Positions 11,400-22,649 of a stretch of 64,000 bases of DNA are shown here, in pieces; positions within the stretch are counted from its first letter, which is position 1; each line of letters starts with the position of its first letter. The stretch comes from Magnolia sinica (taxonomy: Eukaryota; Streptophyta; Magnoliopsida; Magnoliales; Magnoliaceae). The translations under genes were made by a program, and so were the position numbers. Under the pieces are notes generated by a model. It searched no databases and was not told the origin of the DNA. It saw nothing but the letters and a program-made list of their open reading frames with translations. The stretch spans positions 83,604,862 through 83,668,861 of the forward strand of contig NC_080584.1 of assembly GCF_029962835.1 (NCBI RefSeq), in the 5' to 3' direction.

Positions 11400-12680
11400 A
11401 GTCATTCTCATTTCCTTTATCAAAAATAGGGTCTGAGGATTTTCAACAATAACGGTACTCTTTTCAAACTCTTAGAAGCACAAGTTAATAAAAATAGTAA
11501 AGTGTTGACTTTTAATAGTGATTCAATCAACTCCCATATGTTAACAATCATAGGTTTAGTCAATGACTTTCAAACGATATATCTTATAACAACAATTTTG
11601 ATAATTATATATGAAGTTGTCTGTCACAAGTTATAGTGTGCATTAGGTGGAAGTGAATGGGCCGGATTTGGGCTCTAGGCCTTAAGTAAGAAATCATACC
11701 GATCCAATCAACATCCATCATTATATTCATCGTCATGTCTTGCTGCTAACATTTAATGATATCTTATAATAATGATTCCAATAACTGATTGTAAAGTTAT
11801 GGTCGTCTCAAGTTATAAATGTAAATGGGCCAGATTCAGGTTTTAGGTGTTGAGTAAGAAATCTTATAAGATTGTATCAAAGGCCCACTCTCCTTACTTA
11901 TCAGCTACCAAAATCAGGCCCTTGACTAGCTCACAGGCTGGAAATTAAACCTAGCCTACCCAATTGTGGTCTTATCCCAATAGGCTGTCCAGGCCATTAA
12001 CATCAAAGGACGCGCTAATATGGAACACTGCACCTGTGCAAGATCTGAGCTTTTCATTTTCTTGAAAAAAAAAAAAAAAAAAATGCTTAGATCTTCTACC
12101 TCAAAATCAACTAGCTCATTCTGGTGGGCCAAACTTATAAAAACATTTTTTAGCCTTCCATTTATTTTGTACACTGTCCCCCACCCGAGATCTAAAATGG
12201 CATTTAGTATCTAGGCCAGAAGATGTAAATTGTGGAGCCCATCTGATGGAAAGATCTGTAATTTAATGGAGCATGTTTCATAAGAATGGAACAAATCTTG
12301 TTGGATCGAAATATCGATTTTACTTGAATCAGACCGGATTAACAATCGGATCTTTGGACCTAGACCCAAAACCAATGGATAGATCTAAAAATGAGGTCTG
12401 ATAATTAATTGGGCCCAGACTATATATAAAGGCCTTTTGGGGCCCAATTATTCGTCATGGGTCAAATCGGCCTGGCCCATGCCCATGGTTTGGGTCATCT
12501 TAGGCTCTTAGCTTACATTCTGGGCCTACACAAGCCATCCTTGGCCCATTCAAGTTCTAAAAATATCAAAAAAAACCCAAAGGGTTGCACCCAGGGTAGT
12601 CAATGGTGCCAGACCCGCAGGTGTACCCGATGGACAAGACGTGTTAGGTCTCACCGTTTAAGACCCAGTTACATAGGAAA
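11400..12680. other. Intergenic, no gene recognised
   Basis: It contains a poly(A) run (about 12064-12082) and ATGGGCC-rich words. No conserved coding sequence was seen. Confidence 0.45.
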
Positions 12681-12682
12681 AT

Positions 12683-12924
12683 AGTAAAACCATAAATAAT
12701 TTCTTATATTTATATGTATATTTAAACTTAAATTTACTTTATAATTTTAAAAATATATTTTTAAATAATTTTATTTGGGTGAGATTTTTTGAACTTGGAA
12801 AGTAGTAAAACCTTACATTATTTCTTATATTTATATGTATATTTAAAATTAAGTTTACTTACTAATTTAAACAATATATTTTTTTAAAATAATTTTATTT
12901 GGGTGATAATTTTCTGATAATATC
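12683..12924. repeat. Two-copy tandem duplication, 121-bp period
   Basis: AGTAAAACC begins at 12683 and at 12804, each followed by matching A-T-rich sequence with TTTCTTATATTTATATGTAT and ending TTTTATTTGGGTGA. Divergence between the copies shows the duplication is not recent. Confidence 0.75.
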
Positions 12925-13159
12925 CCAAGTTAAAACTGAAAATTTAAAAATCTTCCGAGAAATTTCTACTGAGAATGAGATTTGTCAGTGTCACTATGGG
13001 TCGAAAGACCCAATAATTCCATCGGGTCCGGGTTTGGATCCGCAGAAGGCCTGACAGGACCTGTTTGATAGGGATAGAATTTCACCTCAAAAATCAGCAA
13101 ATTCCAACCTCCTTCTAAGACAAATTTATTTATTTATTTAATTTTATTTTATTATTATT

Positions 13160-13690
13160 TTTTTTAATCATTTCAGTGAGCCAAAAATAAAGCAAATCCA
13201 AAACTCAAGTGTACGGTTCAATAGTGGACACCATTATTCCCATTGTGGACAGCTTGAGCTTTAGATTTGCCTCATTTTTGGTCTCATGTCCTAAAGTGAT
13301 CTAATAAAACGAATGTACGGTGTGGATGAAATATATACAACATGATAGGGCCCACAAAGTTTTGCCATGTAACTCAGTGCACTGAGTATGTGTCTTATCC
13401 ACGCCGTCCATCTGTTTTTCCAAATGATTGTACGGCATGAGCCGAAAATCGAAGTATACCCACAACTCAAGTGGACCAGACCACGTCAACCATTGATTTA
13501 TCTGTCATCCAAACTGTTCATAAGGTTAGATGGACATGAATGAATGGAAAACACAAATATGAGCTTGATCCAAAACTTCAATGGTGTGGTCCACTTGGAT
13601 CTTTGGATATGCTTCATTTTTCGGCTCATGCCTTAAAATGATTTAGATAAACAGATGAACGGTGTGGATAAACCAACTCATAACATTCTC
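13160..13690. mobile_element. Foldback-family elements, degenerate, one abutting another
   Basis: A right arm (TGTACGGTGTGGATGAAATA, about 13313) is followed closely by a left arm (TTATCCACGCCGTCCATCTG, about 13395) and its own partner (AACGGTGTGGATAAACC, about 13660). The family core AAACACAAATATGAGCTTGA lies at about 13549. At least one element appears truncated. Confidence 0.6.
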
Positions 13691-13699
13691 TGTAAAACC

Positions 13700-14285
13700 T
13701 AAAACCTAAGCCCTCCATCAAGTGGGCCTCATCATGGAATGCATATTTTAAAAAGATATAATCCTATCCATGACTTTTCTTCATTTTTCCACACCCAATA
13801 CCCCACTTTAAACCATTATTGTTTTCCAACCGTCAATTTCAAAAACCACTGATCAGATGGCTAGGATCAATCAGCAACTAATGGACAGCCCTGAATGATA
13901 CGTACACCAACACGTGATCTGTGCCGTTTATGGCCCTACTATACTTCGGACTGGTGTCATCTGACACGTTGGGTCAGACGAACGATGGGCCCACTTAATC
14001 TTTGACCAATGGATGGGAGACACGTCATCAGACAAGATAAAACCAATCTCCATGGATCAAAGCTCTGATGCCCGAGGGACCATGTAATCAGGATCGGGAA
14101 TGACAGGTCAGCGGGTCAAAAGATAAGGCCAATGATAGGGTGACACGTCATCGGATCGGTCATGGAATAAGACAAGGAATTTAATGCTGGGGCCCACCTC
14201 TTGGCCTCTTGTTGGGGACAAAAGGTCCTCAGCCAGAAATAAAGGGAACTAATGATTTGATTGATCATGAGAGACCATAGATTTT
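13700..14285. other. Intergenic, no gene recognised
   Basis: There are no domain-bearing ORFs. Several GACACGTCATC-type words recur between 13950 and 14160 without forming a clear repeat. Confidence 0.4.
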
Positions 14286-14289
14286 ATAC

Positions 14290-14700
14290 TCTTGCGGACT
14301 ACCATGATCATACACACGCACACATTTGATGTACCTCAATCCAGTCCGTCCAAATCATGTCGCACGCTTTCAATGGTTCGTAGCCAATTGTAGGACGTGA
14401 GACGGAAAAAAAAGAGACAGATCCAACGCTCAAGTCGACCACACCGTGGTGATTATGACACCCACCGTTGAAACCTTCCTAGGGCCTACAATGATGTTTT
14501 TTTGTGGCCTCCATGAAGTTTTCAACAGTTGAGATTCAATCCCCACTGTTTCTTGTGGTGTGGTCCACTTGTGCCTCAGATCTGCCTCATTTTTTGCCTC
14601 ATGGCCTAAAATGAGCTGGCAAAGCGGATGGATGGCGTGGATAAAAGACATACATCACAGTGGGGCCCACAATCAGGTTGGGCCTGATTTCCAGGCCCAC
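14290..14700. mobile_element. Foldback-family element
   Basis: The right arm is clear (GGATGGCGTGGATAAAAG, then CATACATCACAGTGGGGCCC). The interior has the family blocks GACCACACCGTGGTGATT and TTTCTTGTGGTGTGGTCCAC. The left arm is weak. Confidence 0.55.
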
Positions 14701-15128
14701 CTGATGAATGCTCTGGATCTCACACACGTTTAATATTGTGCGAGGCACTTGTTTCGGTGCATCTGCACGTGTTCTTGATAGGTGGACCATTTTTAGAAAG
14801 AGGCCTACTGACTCTATGGCACCCTATCATCAGCCAGTGAATCTAGGGGGCCCTATCTTTATATGGCTCTTGCTTGAGAATCACACCAAACAGATGATCC
14901 TATCCAACAGTTTCTGCTTTTGATATCTTTCTTTAGCATGCCTGTCCCCGTGAAGGCACTCATCCAGATGGATTGTAACATCCTCATCAAACAGTATTCA
15001 ATTTGCAGGGCATCTATGACTTGGCCCACTGGATGAACGGTCTGGATCCATTGTTTCAGCCGCCACATATTGGAGGACATAGAGACCCATCAAAAAAGAA
15101 AAACATACCTTCTGATGAAACTTTAATT
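14701..15128. other. Intergenic, no gene recognised
   Basis: The small open frames 14708-14923 and 14859-15080 (opposite strands) have no recognisable motif. Confidence 0.4.
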
Positions 15129-15472
15129 CTCTGACAGAATGTGATAGCTGATATGCAGGCACTTAGAATTTGCATACCATGGCACACAAGCAATTTAAAT
15201 TAAACTCTCCAAATCATGGGTCCCAGCTTAGATGTGTCATGGACCAGTAATCACTATCAGATTGGTGGACATTTATTGGTCATATTTCGACAAACAAGCA
15301 AGTGTCCACGAATCAACGGTTAAGATTTTTCGATGAATCTGAGGCCTGGATAGTAAGTTAACAGCAATATATTCCACAATTTAGTTGGTTTGATTTGAGT
15401 TAATATAAAGCACATGTACAATTTCCAAGTGCCTGCATATCAGGTATCATATTCAGCCAGAGTATCAAATAA
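15129..15472. mobile_element. Small TIR element of the GATACTCTGGC family, copy 1
   Basis: Left sequence CTGATATGCAGGCACTTAGA is mirrored on the right by CCAAGTGCCTGCATATCAG. Outside these lie TTCTCTGACAGAATGTGATA on the left and TATCATATTCAGCCAGAGTA on the right. Non-coding; no clear target duplication. Confidence 0.65.
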
Positions 15473-15593
15473 CTAGCTAGCTACCAAACAGAATACAAAC
15501 ATACCTCCACACGTGCTGGTTTGGAATTTTAGCCCCACCACGTGACAAACCTGCTACAGAAACAACTCTTGTAAGCAAAAGCATCCGATAAGA

Positions 15594-15833
15594 GGGGGAG
15601 TTATTTAATACTCTGGCAGAGTGTGATGTTTGATACACAGGCGCAGAAATTGTATACATGCCACGCATTAACTCAAGCTACATGGTCCAAAATTATGGGA
15701 CCCACATTGAATAGGCTGACAACCCACTATCAGATTTTTGGACCAATTTGAGTTACTTGTATGCCACGTGTACAAATTTCTAGCGCATGAACGTCGACCA
15801 TCAAACTCTGCCAGAGTATCAAAGTATTCCCTC
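15594..15833. mobile_element. Small TIR element of the GATACTCTGGC family, copy 2
   Basis: The left end GGGGGAGTTATTTAATACTC is mirrored by the right end, which reads GAGGGAATACTTTGATACTC inwards. Both continue TGGCAGAG, and the inner arms match around AGAAATTGTATACATGCCAC. About 240 bp with no coding capacity. Related to the neighbour at 15129 and to an end at about 18029. Confidence 0.7.
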
Positions 15834-15938
15834 AGTTAGAATTACTGATGACTGCTTGCATGAACACAAACATACACACATTCTTACATGTTATATAACA
15901 TGGGTCTTTGAGTTTCTAAAGGATGTTTAGAAATCCCA

Positions 15939-16280
15939 AGAGAATTGCTTTGAGATTCAAAGAACTCGATGGAAATTGCCAATCTTGGTTTTTTTATTTC
16001 CTTCGAGATGATAAAGCTTCTTTCAAGGATATGCTTAATAGCTTAAGACATTTCCTACTCTTTCTGGGTCTTTTGATTTTGAAGTTTCCTATTCTTTCTG
16101 GGTCTTCAAAGAGAATTGCTTTGAGATTCAAAGAACTCTTGGGAAATTGCAAATCTTGTTTTTGGTTTACTTTGAGATGCTACAGCTTCTTTCAAGGATA
16201 TGCTTAATAGCTCAAGAAATTTCCTACTCTTTCTGGGTATTTTGATTTTGAAATTTCCTACTCTTCCTGAGCCTTCTGAC
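15939..16280 (+). repeat. Two-copy tandem duplication, 171-bp period
   Basis: AGAGAATTGCTTTGAGATTC begins at 15939 and at 16110. Both copies continue through TTCTTTCAAGGATATGCTTA to a TTTCCTACTCTTTCTGGGT-like end. The duplication lies 280 bp upstream of the possible gene at 16558. The open frame at 15923-16207 is just the repeat read through and is not called. Confidence 0.85.
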
Positions 16281-16557
16281 TTTTAATTTTTTTTTTTTAT
16301 TATTTGGGTGGTGTTAGCCGCATCAAACTTAAACATTAAAGAAAATTTCTGGATTGTCTCTCTCTCCATTCCTGGGTCTCCGAGTAGAGGTAGAAGCAGC
16401 TAGTTTTGTTGTGGGCGATCAAGGAAGAGAATTAAAGTCTTTCGAGTGTCTATGCTAAGAGTCCTGATAAAACTGCAAGGTCAAGCAACACTAGGGAGTG
16501 CGAAACTATCAAGTTCTTATTGAATCACTATAAATTTCAGGTGCAGATCGAAAATTG

Positions 16558-16842
16558 ATGCAGATGGGCTGGATTGCAAGGATGGGCTGTGTTGATTACA
16601 GTAAGAAGCATTGCAGAAGCATTTTCTGGAGGGTGAGAGCGGAGATCAAGAAGGCCGTCAAGAACAATGTGAGCAAGCAGAGGGTTACATTTCAATATGA
16701 TCCTTCGAGCTATGCTCTCAACTTCGACGACGGTCATTGTGATTTCGAAGGAGAGAGTTGGGAACTGCAACAGACCCGAAATGGAGAACATCCTCCAAAT
16801 CGAGATTCTATGTTGGTTTATGTTCTCTGGGTGGAAATATAG
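16558..16842 (+). CDS. Possible small plant protein of unknown function (94 aa)
   Basis: This reads from ATG at 16558 to TAG at 16840-16842. An in-frame stop at 16531-16533 bounds the frame upstream, so this ATG or the next one (16564) is the likely start. The product begins MQMGWIARMGC. It has a basic helix-like stretch (FWRVRAEIKKAVKN, about residues 23-36), then FQYDPSSYALNFDDG (about residues 45-59), and ends VYVLWVEI. From memory these blocks resemble short uncharacterised plant proteins that share a YDPxSYALNFDxG motif; I cannot name the gene. Codon use and conserved-looking blocks set it apart from surrounding repeats. A UTR leader with CTCTCTCTCC lies at about 16360, and AAATTTCAG (16532-16540) could be a splice acceptor just before the start. 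It could also be one exon of a larger gene or a recent pseudogene. Confidence 0.6.
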   Translation: MQMGWIARMGCVDYSKKHCRSIFWRVRAEIKKAVKNNVSKQRVTFQYDPSSYALNFDDGHCDFEGESWELQQTRNGEHPPNRDSMLVYVLWVEI

Positions 16843-16889
16843 TAGAATCGGAAGGATAGAGGTTTTCCATTTGTCTAAGTAATTTTGTT

Positions 16890-17768
16890 TATCTGCTTGT
16901 TTGATGAACTGTAGGATTTCAGTAAGTTAAATAGCAGTTTCAGTTTCAAGTAGAGTTGAATTTCAAAGCATGTAGACTCAGTTTTTCTTTGATTTTGAAC
17001 GGCTAGGCTTCTGTGATAGTTCAACACCATTTTGAAAATGGTGATGATTCATCCACCTCACATATGGCACTCATGTACAGGTATCTGGACCATCCAAATT
17101 GTGGGGCACATTGCTGATGAAGCATTTCTCTAAAATCACACTGATCAAGCAATCCTAACCAACCAATCAAATGGATGGTTAAAATTTAAATAGTGAGTGA
17201 CCTACATTCCGAGGGGAAAATCAGATTATTACCATCATCTTCTCAGTGTACATTTTTGGCAAAAGACAATCCACAATTGGGTTGACTGCGGCCTGACTGC
17301 TGGACAACGATGCCATGCGTATGGTTGAAGAGTCACCGCCATTATTAAAATGCTGGTGAACTAACATAGGAATCTAGCTCTAGTAGGAAGAGGAATCCTT
17401 TCAGGTTTTCAAACTAGAGTTCAGAGCATGCAGGAGCCTTCTTCTCCTCCTATTTTTTAATATGAGTCAGATATAATACGGGTTTTAATATGGTTAGGGT
17501 GGTTATTTGCTTATTTGGGTTTTGTGCACTGTTTGGATGTCCTGAAAAATCAGTGAAGGAGGTGGAAAACTATGCCTTCTGTTTCATCCTGTGCGGAAAC
17601 AAATTCCCATTGTGATAAATGTGGAATGCTGCCTTATTGCCTATGCATCCAAACGATCCATTAAATAATTTCCTACTTCAAAGCATGTAGGACTTTAGTT
17701 TTTCGTATGAACTTGTAATGTGGGTCAGTTTCTCACTTGGGATCTTGCAATTTTAGTCATAAGCTGGG
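16890..17768. other. Intergenic or 3' flank of the possible 94-aa gene
   Basis: No second gene was seen. GCACTGTTTGGATG (about 17527) and its approximate inverse CATCCAAACGATCCA (about 17646) may mark a weak Tourist-like element. Confidence 0.35.
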
Positions 17769-17930
17769 TCTGGCTCCATGGCTCAGTGGTAGACATACTC
17801 TGTTTCAACACTCTGATCATGGGATCAAGTGCCCATGTGGTGCGGGTGTGCGTGGGAAAAAACTGTTATGAGTTGAAGGAACTGGGTCTTGTGTATCTAT
17901 CTTTATTTTCCTCCGGAAACAAAGCATAGA
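17769..17930 (+). mobile_element. tRNA-derived SINE-like element
   Basis: It contains an A-box-like TGGCTCAGTGG (17779-17789) followed 31 bp later by a B-box-like GGGATCAAGTGCCC (17821-17834), the spacing of a pol III tRNA promoter. The intervening sequence does not fold as an intact tRNA, so a SINE head is more likely than a tRNA gene. A T-rich tail follows. Target duplication not identified. Confidence 0.55.
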
Positions 17931-18130
17931 AAAATCCTTACAGACTCACTGAATTTTGAACCTCTGGTTTTGAAAATCCTCCATGTTTAACTTTGAGGTC
18001 CCATTATATTGCTTCGATAAAAACGTGGGGAATTATTTGATACTCTAGCTGTGCATGACAATTGATTCGTAGGAACTTCAAAATGGTATAGGTGACACAA
18101 ATTAACTGACATTAAACTAGCTAAATTGAT

Positions 18131-18885
18131 GCAGGACAATTAATCACTTGCTCTAAAAGCTAGAACTATTAAAGTATGGCGAATGAATTCCTTTATTTCA
18201 TAGCCTAGGCCCTACATCTCATGGGTTAGGACCTCGACCGAACCCCCCTCGTGGGCCCCCAATCACATGGGTACCGCATCATACGGGTCGCCCAACCCGA
18301 GTGTGTCCCCGCATCCCACAGGCTTCCTCACTCAAACCCGGTGTGAAATGTGCATTTATCACCCCTGGTGAGGGGTCTCAAACACGAGAACTCCCCCGTG
18401 GGCCCTTGCCCACTCCGAGTGTGCCCATGCATCCCACAGGCGATCCCACTCGATCCCTGTGTGAAAATGCCCCTGCATTAATCACCCCCAGTGAGGAGTC
18501 TCGAACACGAGACCTCCTGCTCTAATACCAATTTCATGCAGGACAATTAACCACTTGCTCTAAAAGCTCAAACTGTTAAAGTATGACGAATTAATCCCTT
18601 TATCTCATAGCCCAGGCCCCACATCTCATAGTTTCGGACCTCGGCCAAACCCCCCTCGTGAGCCCCAAATCACACGGATACCGCCTCACAGGGGCCGCCC
18701 ACCTCGAGTGCATCCCCGCATCCCACAGGCTACCCCACTCAAGCCCGGTGTGAAATGCGCATTAATCACCCCCGGTGAGGAGTCTCGAATACGAGACCTC
18801 CCCCGTGGGCCTTGCCCACCCCAAGTGTGCCCTTGCATCCCACAGGCGACCCCACTCGAGCCCGGTGTGAAAATACCCCTGCATT
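18131..18885 (-). repeat. Tandem pair of a tRNA-related repeat (407-bp period)
   Basis: GCAGGACAATTAA begins at 18131 and 18538. Each unit carries blocks such as GCATCCCACAGGC and GTGTGAAA with CCCCTGCATTA. On the minus strand the junction shows an A-box-like TAGAGCAAGTGG (from 18562) and then a B-box-like GTGTTCGAGACTCC (from 18508), suggesting a SINE or tRNA-related origin. An inverted single copy lies at 20757-21025. The apparent ORFs 18301-18525 and 18708-18923 are the same repeat read twice. Confidence 0.7.
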
Positions 18886-20204
18886 ATAAATTGTGTAACT
18901 CACTGTCACAAAGCAACAGTTAAGAAATCCGATTCGTTGCACAATCCTAACCTCGGATTTGTGGACAATTTGATGAAATACGACTATTGAATATTTTCAT
19001 TTTGAACTGTCTAATAAATGTCCACTAATCGGATATTAAAATAGTCAAATAACCATAGTTTTGTATCAATGTAAGACTCTTTAAATTCTAGTCATGTGGA
19101 GAAGGCAACTTGGAAAATGTTATTTGGGCTGCCTTAGTCTGGAAGCTTGGAGATTTAGCCCCATCTTGAATAAAATTTCAACATATCAACAAAGGAAGGT
19201 ATTTTGAAAGAAGCTTTCTGTATCAGGTGATCAGTCTACTTAGTATGAATGTATAATGCACTCTGCTCATCTTAAAAACAGTTGTTATACAAATACTAGG
19301 AGGTGTGGCATGTGCAACACACTGCAGAGAGGATGTAAGAGAGAAGGGAAAAGCAAGGGTCATGCCTGGAGTTTCGGAAAGAAAAAGCAGGCGCCGAGGC
19401 TTTTTGAGGTTACCTGTTGGCTAGCTTTTGTGCGTGAAATCTGACCCATCTAAAGGACACCGCCACATTTTACTGAAATAATCTTAACTTCAGTTCATAG
19501 GTCTTTTATGTTCTTGAATTTTCAAATGTTTGATGCCTTCTGAGAACTACTAGCGAGGGCAAAAATGTTCAAAGACCACTCGCATTATATACAGTAGAGA
19601 CCATAATCTCTAATACAAAATTCTGATTAACTAAAATGAGATGAACTCAGTTTTAGGCGTCTACCAAACAGTCCCTAAGAAAAACCATTGGATATGGAAA
19701 TGCTTGCATGCACATATATTGTTATATATACAGCATATGAATCTTGTGTATATGCAGAAAAGCAACAGAAGTGGTTAATGCTTTTAATCATTTAATGTCC
19801 AACTGCTATACATTTTTCAGCAGACTTAAATAACCAGAATCTTTTCTAGATATCTATTCACCAAGGTTAGAGAAGCAGAGACTGGCATTGTATTCTGTCC
19901 ATTTTGTGAAATACTACTACAACGTCTCACAAAACAGAAAATAAATAAATGGGCAAGCTCTTACCTTTTTTCATGACTCTGGCATGTAAGGGTGGCTGCA
20001 TTCATCTCACTTGCTATTTTCAGGCATTGTGAAATGTCCAGAAGCTCCCCAGCAGGGCAATTTGATGCATCTTAAAATGCTAGCAGTGCAGCTGTCCTTT
20101 CCAGCTCCTCTGAAAAGCTTTTCTGCAGCACATTCAAAAGTGCTTACAAGTAGTTAGCAAAAAGCTTGCCTATAAAAAATAAAGTTATATAAAAGCTTTA
20201 TAAT
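18886..20204. other. Intergenic, no gene recognised
   Basis: Mostly A-T-rich unique-looking DNA. The frame at 19256-19444 has no recognisable motif. Confidence 0.4.
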
Positions 20205-21105
20205 ATCATCACCATCATCAAAGCCTTATACCAACAACTAATTGGGCTTAGCTACATGAATCCTGTTACGCAATTCCACTCTATTACGGACCACATCATC
20301 AGTAAAACAATAGGTCCACAAATATTTTCTTACTACCTCCACCCATGTCTTTTTGGGCCTTCTGGCCTTCCCCTCACTCTTTTAGAGGCTTCCAATTCAG
20401 TCCTAATCAGTGTAGTTCTTTGTCACTGTTACACATGGCCAAACCATCTAAGTCAAATGTTCCTCTTCTTATTACCTATTGGTGTTGCACATAAGTTTCT
20501 TTCAATGCTTTCATTCCTAGTCCGATCCTTGTCTTGCCACTCATCCATATCAATATCCTCATTTCTGCTATGCTTATCCTATGAAGAATGAATATGCTGT
20601 TCCTTGAGTAGCCAACATTCTGTCCTGTAAAGCATGGCTGGTCTTATAGCCATCCTATAAAAGTTCCCTTTTAGTTTTATTGGTATGCAACAATCACCTA
20701 AAACTCCAAATGCACATCTTCACTTCAGCCACCAGCTTTAATTCTATGAGAAACATTAATGCGGGGGCATTTTCACACTAGGCTCGAGTGGGGTGGCCTG
20801 TGGGATGCAAGGGCACACTCGGGGTGGGCGGCCTGCGGAACCCATGGATTTGGGGGCTGTGTGAGGCAGGTGGCTCGTGTGAGGTGGAACCCATGGATTT
20901 GGGGCCCATGAGGAGGGTTCGGCTGAGAACCTAACCCATGGATTTGGGGCCTGGGCTATGAGAAATGGATTAATTCGCCATGCTCTATCAGTTTGAGCTT
21001 TTAGAGCAAGTGGTTAATTGTCCTGCATCAAATATCCTTCTCAATATCATCCCCTATCCTGAATTATCGACCCAAGATACTGAAAATATTCATTTTGGGG
21101 TACTT
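20205..21105 (-). pseudogene. RTE-type LINE remnant, C-terminal reverse transcriptase region, interrupted
   Basis: Read on the minus strand from about 21105, broken frames give YFQYLGSIIQDRG and, past an insertion, HRIKAG, KLKGNFYR, AIRPAMLY, TECW and LRWFGHV. These are landmarks of the C-terminal part of plant RTE-type non-LTR retrotransposon proteins. The 3' end (about 20205-20225) is a GATGATGGTGATGAT run, as expected for RTE tails. Several stops and frame changes are present, so it is dead. The plus-strand frame at 20256-20591 is a shadow of this pseudogene. Confidence 0.85.
20757..21025 (+). mobile_element. tRNA-related repeat inserted in the RTE LINE
   Basis: Homologous RTE sequence resumes on both sides, so this 269-bp stretch is an insertion. 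It is an inverted relative of the units at 18131-18885, carrying TAGAGCAAGTGG (21002-21013) and TTAATTGTCCTGCA at its end. A 3-bp CAT flanks both sides (20754-20756 and 21026-21028), a tentative target duplication. Confidence 0.7.
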
Positions 21106-21165
21106 CTTGATCATCAATCTTTAACTAATTCCTAATTTTTACTCCTCTTGTTACACAAATTGCAT

Positions 21166-21168
<3 letters not shown>

Positions 21169-21201
<33 letters not shown>
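21169..21201. repeat. (AT)n microsatellite
   Basis: An uninterrupted AT dinucleotide run of about 33 bp. Confidence 0.95.
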
Positions 21202-21206
<5 letters not shown>

Positions 21207-21817
21207 GCTATGGTTATTTGCTTGCATGCAATTGAGACTTTCTTATGGACAATGTGCCAGTCAATATGGAACATGCGTGCGAGATCCAGGCCATTCATTG
21301 GGTGCATCATAATTGAACACATGCTGTCCAAATTGTGGGTCCGCACTAGATGGATCCAAAAGTTACAATGAACTGATGATCCTAATTAACTTGTTGGTGC
21401 ACATTTAACTGGGTGTTAAAATGAAAAACATAGTTGAAGTACAAACTCAATATAAGTCCATTATCAGAAGCTAGGAAGGTCCAATAAATCTGATTCTGGG
21501 GTTTCCTCCTCTAAAGTGGGGCCATGTTTTGGGCAATTTGATTTGATTTATGCATCTGTCACGAGTAAAATTGCTGATGAATGGACTAGTCTCTACCAGA
21601 TGATACATGGTACATAGTAGATCCGACCTCGCTTTTTAGTCGAACTTGATATGGTGTATGTTGTAATACGAAACTGCGGAAAAAGAGAAGGTTTTACAGG
21701 CATAAAAGAAGAGGGTTCATGTGCCATTATGTGGGTGCAATATCAGTGTCCTTGCCAAGAGAAGCATCTCAAAGGAGCTATTCGTTCATGATAATCAATT
21801 TCACATGCAATGTAGCC
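21202..21817. other. Intergenic, no gene recognised
   Basis: No conserved ORF; it separates the RTE remnant from the L1-type LINE. Confidence 0.4.
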
Positions 21818-22081
21818 TTTTTTTTTTTTTTTTTTGGAGACAGTAAAAGAGAAATTTATTGAAAAAGGCCAAAGACTACAAAGGAAAAGGCCAAAACAAA
21901 AGAAAAGCAACGAAAAGAGAACACACTACAGATCTAAGCAGCTAGCTGGAAATTGAGCAGCAAGGAAAACATTAGCAGCATACACCCACTCAATTACATT
22001 GATTTCTGCCTTGTAAAAAACTTCAAAAAAACAAACCCTTCAATTTCGAAAGCAGCGACTATTTCTCTCCAATCAAATGCT

Positions 22082-22504
22082 CTAGAGCCCTGCTAATAAG
22101 CATAAATTCCAGATCCGTTTCCCATTCTTACTCTTTCCCCCTCCATGACAAGCCAATAAGAACTGACTAATTGATCTTGGGGAGACCCATGAAACTCCGA
22201 ATAAATAGAAGATGCTGAACCATATCTTTGATGCAAAGATGCAATGAATGAATAAATGATTGACCGACTCATCATTATAACATAGCAGGCACACATTAGG
22301 CAGTATTAAATTGCGCCTTCGAAGATTATCAATTATAAGGACCTTACTCATTCCCACCAACCATGCAATCGTGACCACCTTACAAGGAGCAACATATCTC
22401 CAAAGAAACGCTGTATGACACTTGCATTGCTCAATATAACCCCCCTCTAGTCTCTTGTATAGAGACTTAACTGAGAAATTTCCAGATTTTTCAATAAGCC
22501 ACAC
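22082..22504 (-). pseudogene. LINE ORF2 C-terminal zf-RVT region
   Basis: A 140-codon open stretch contains SGNFSVKSLY, FLWRYVAPCKV and a CLLCYNDESVNHLFIHC zinc-binding motif. This is the zf-RVT domain that follows the reverse transcriptase in plant L1-type elements. It directly follows the endonuclease linker here, without RT motifs between. The frame is open but has no complete protein to belong to. Confidence 0.88.
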
Positions 22505-22649
22505 AAAATCATCTTCCTATGAAATTGAAGAGAGACGAATCGAAAGAAAATCCAGCAACCTTAACAATTCTTCCACCTCTTCATCACTCAAATTTCTTCT
22601 AAGAGGAGGATTCCAAATAACCTGTTCACCGTGAATGGAATAACATCTC

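Noticed and set aside
15923-16207. 94-codon ORF upstream of the small gene
   Set aside because: It consists of the 171-bp tandem duplication translated; the frame is not kept across the repeat boundary in a protein-like way.
17769-17850. tRNA gene
   Set aside because: A- and B-box words are present but acceptor and anticodon stems do not pair; more likely a SINE head.
20256-20591. 111-codon plus-strand ORF with hydrophobic character
   Set aside because: It is the antisense of the RTE LINE protein region, which explains the sequence better.
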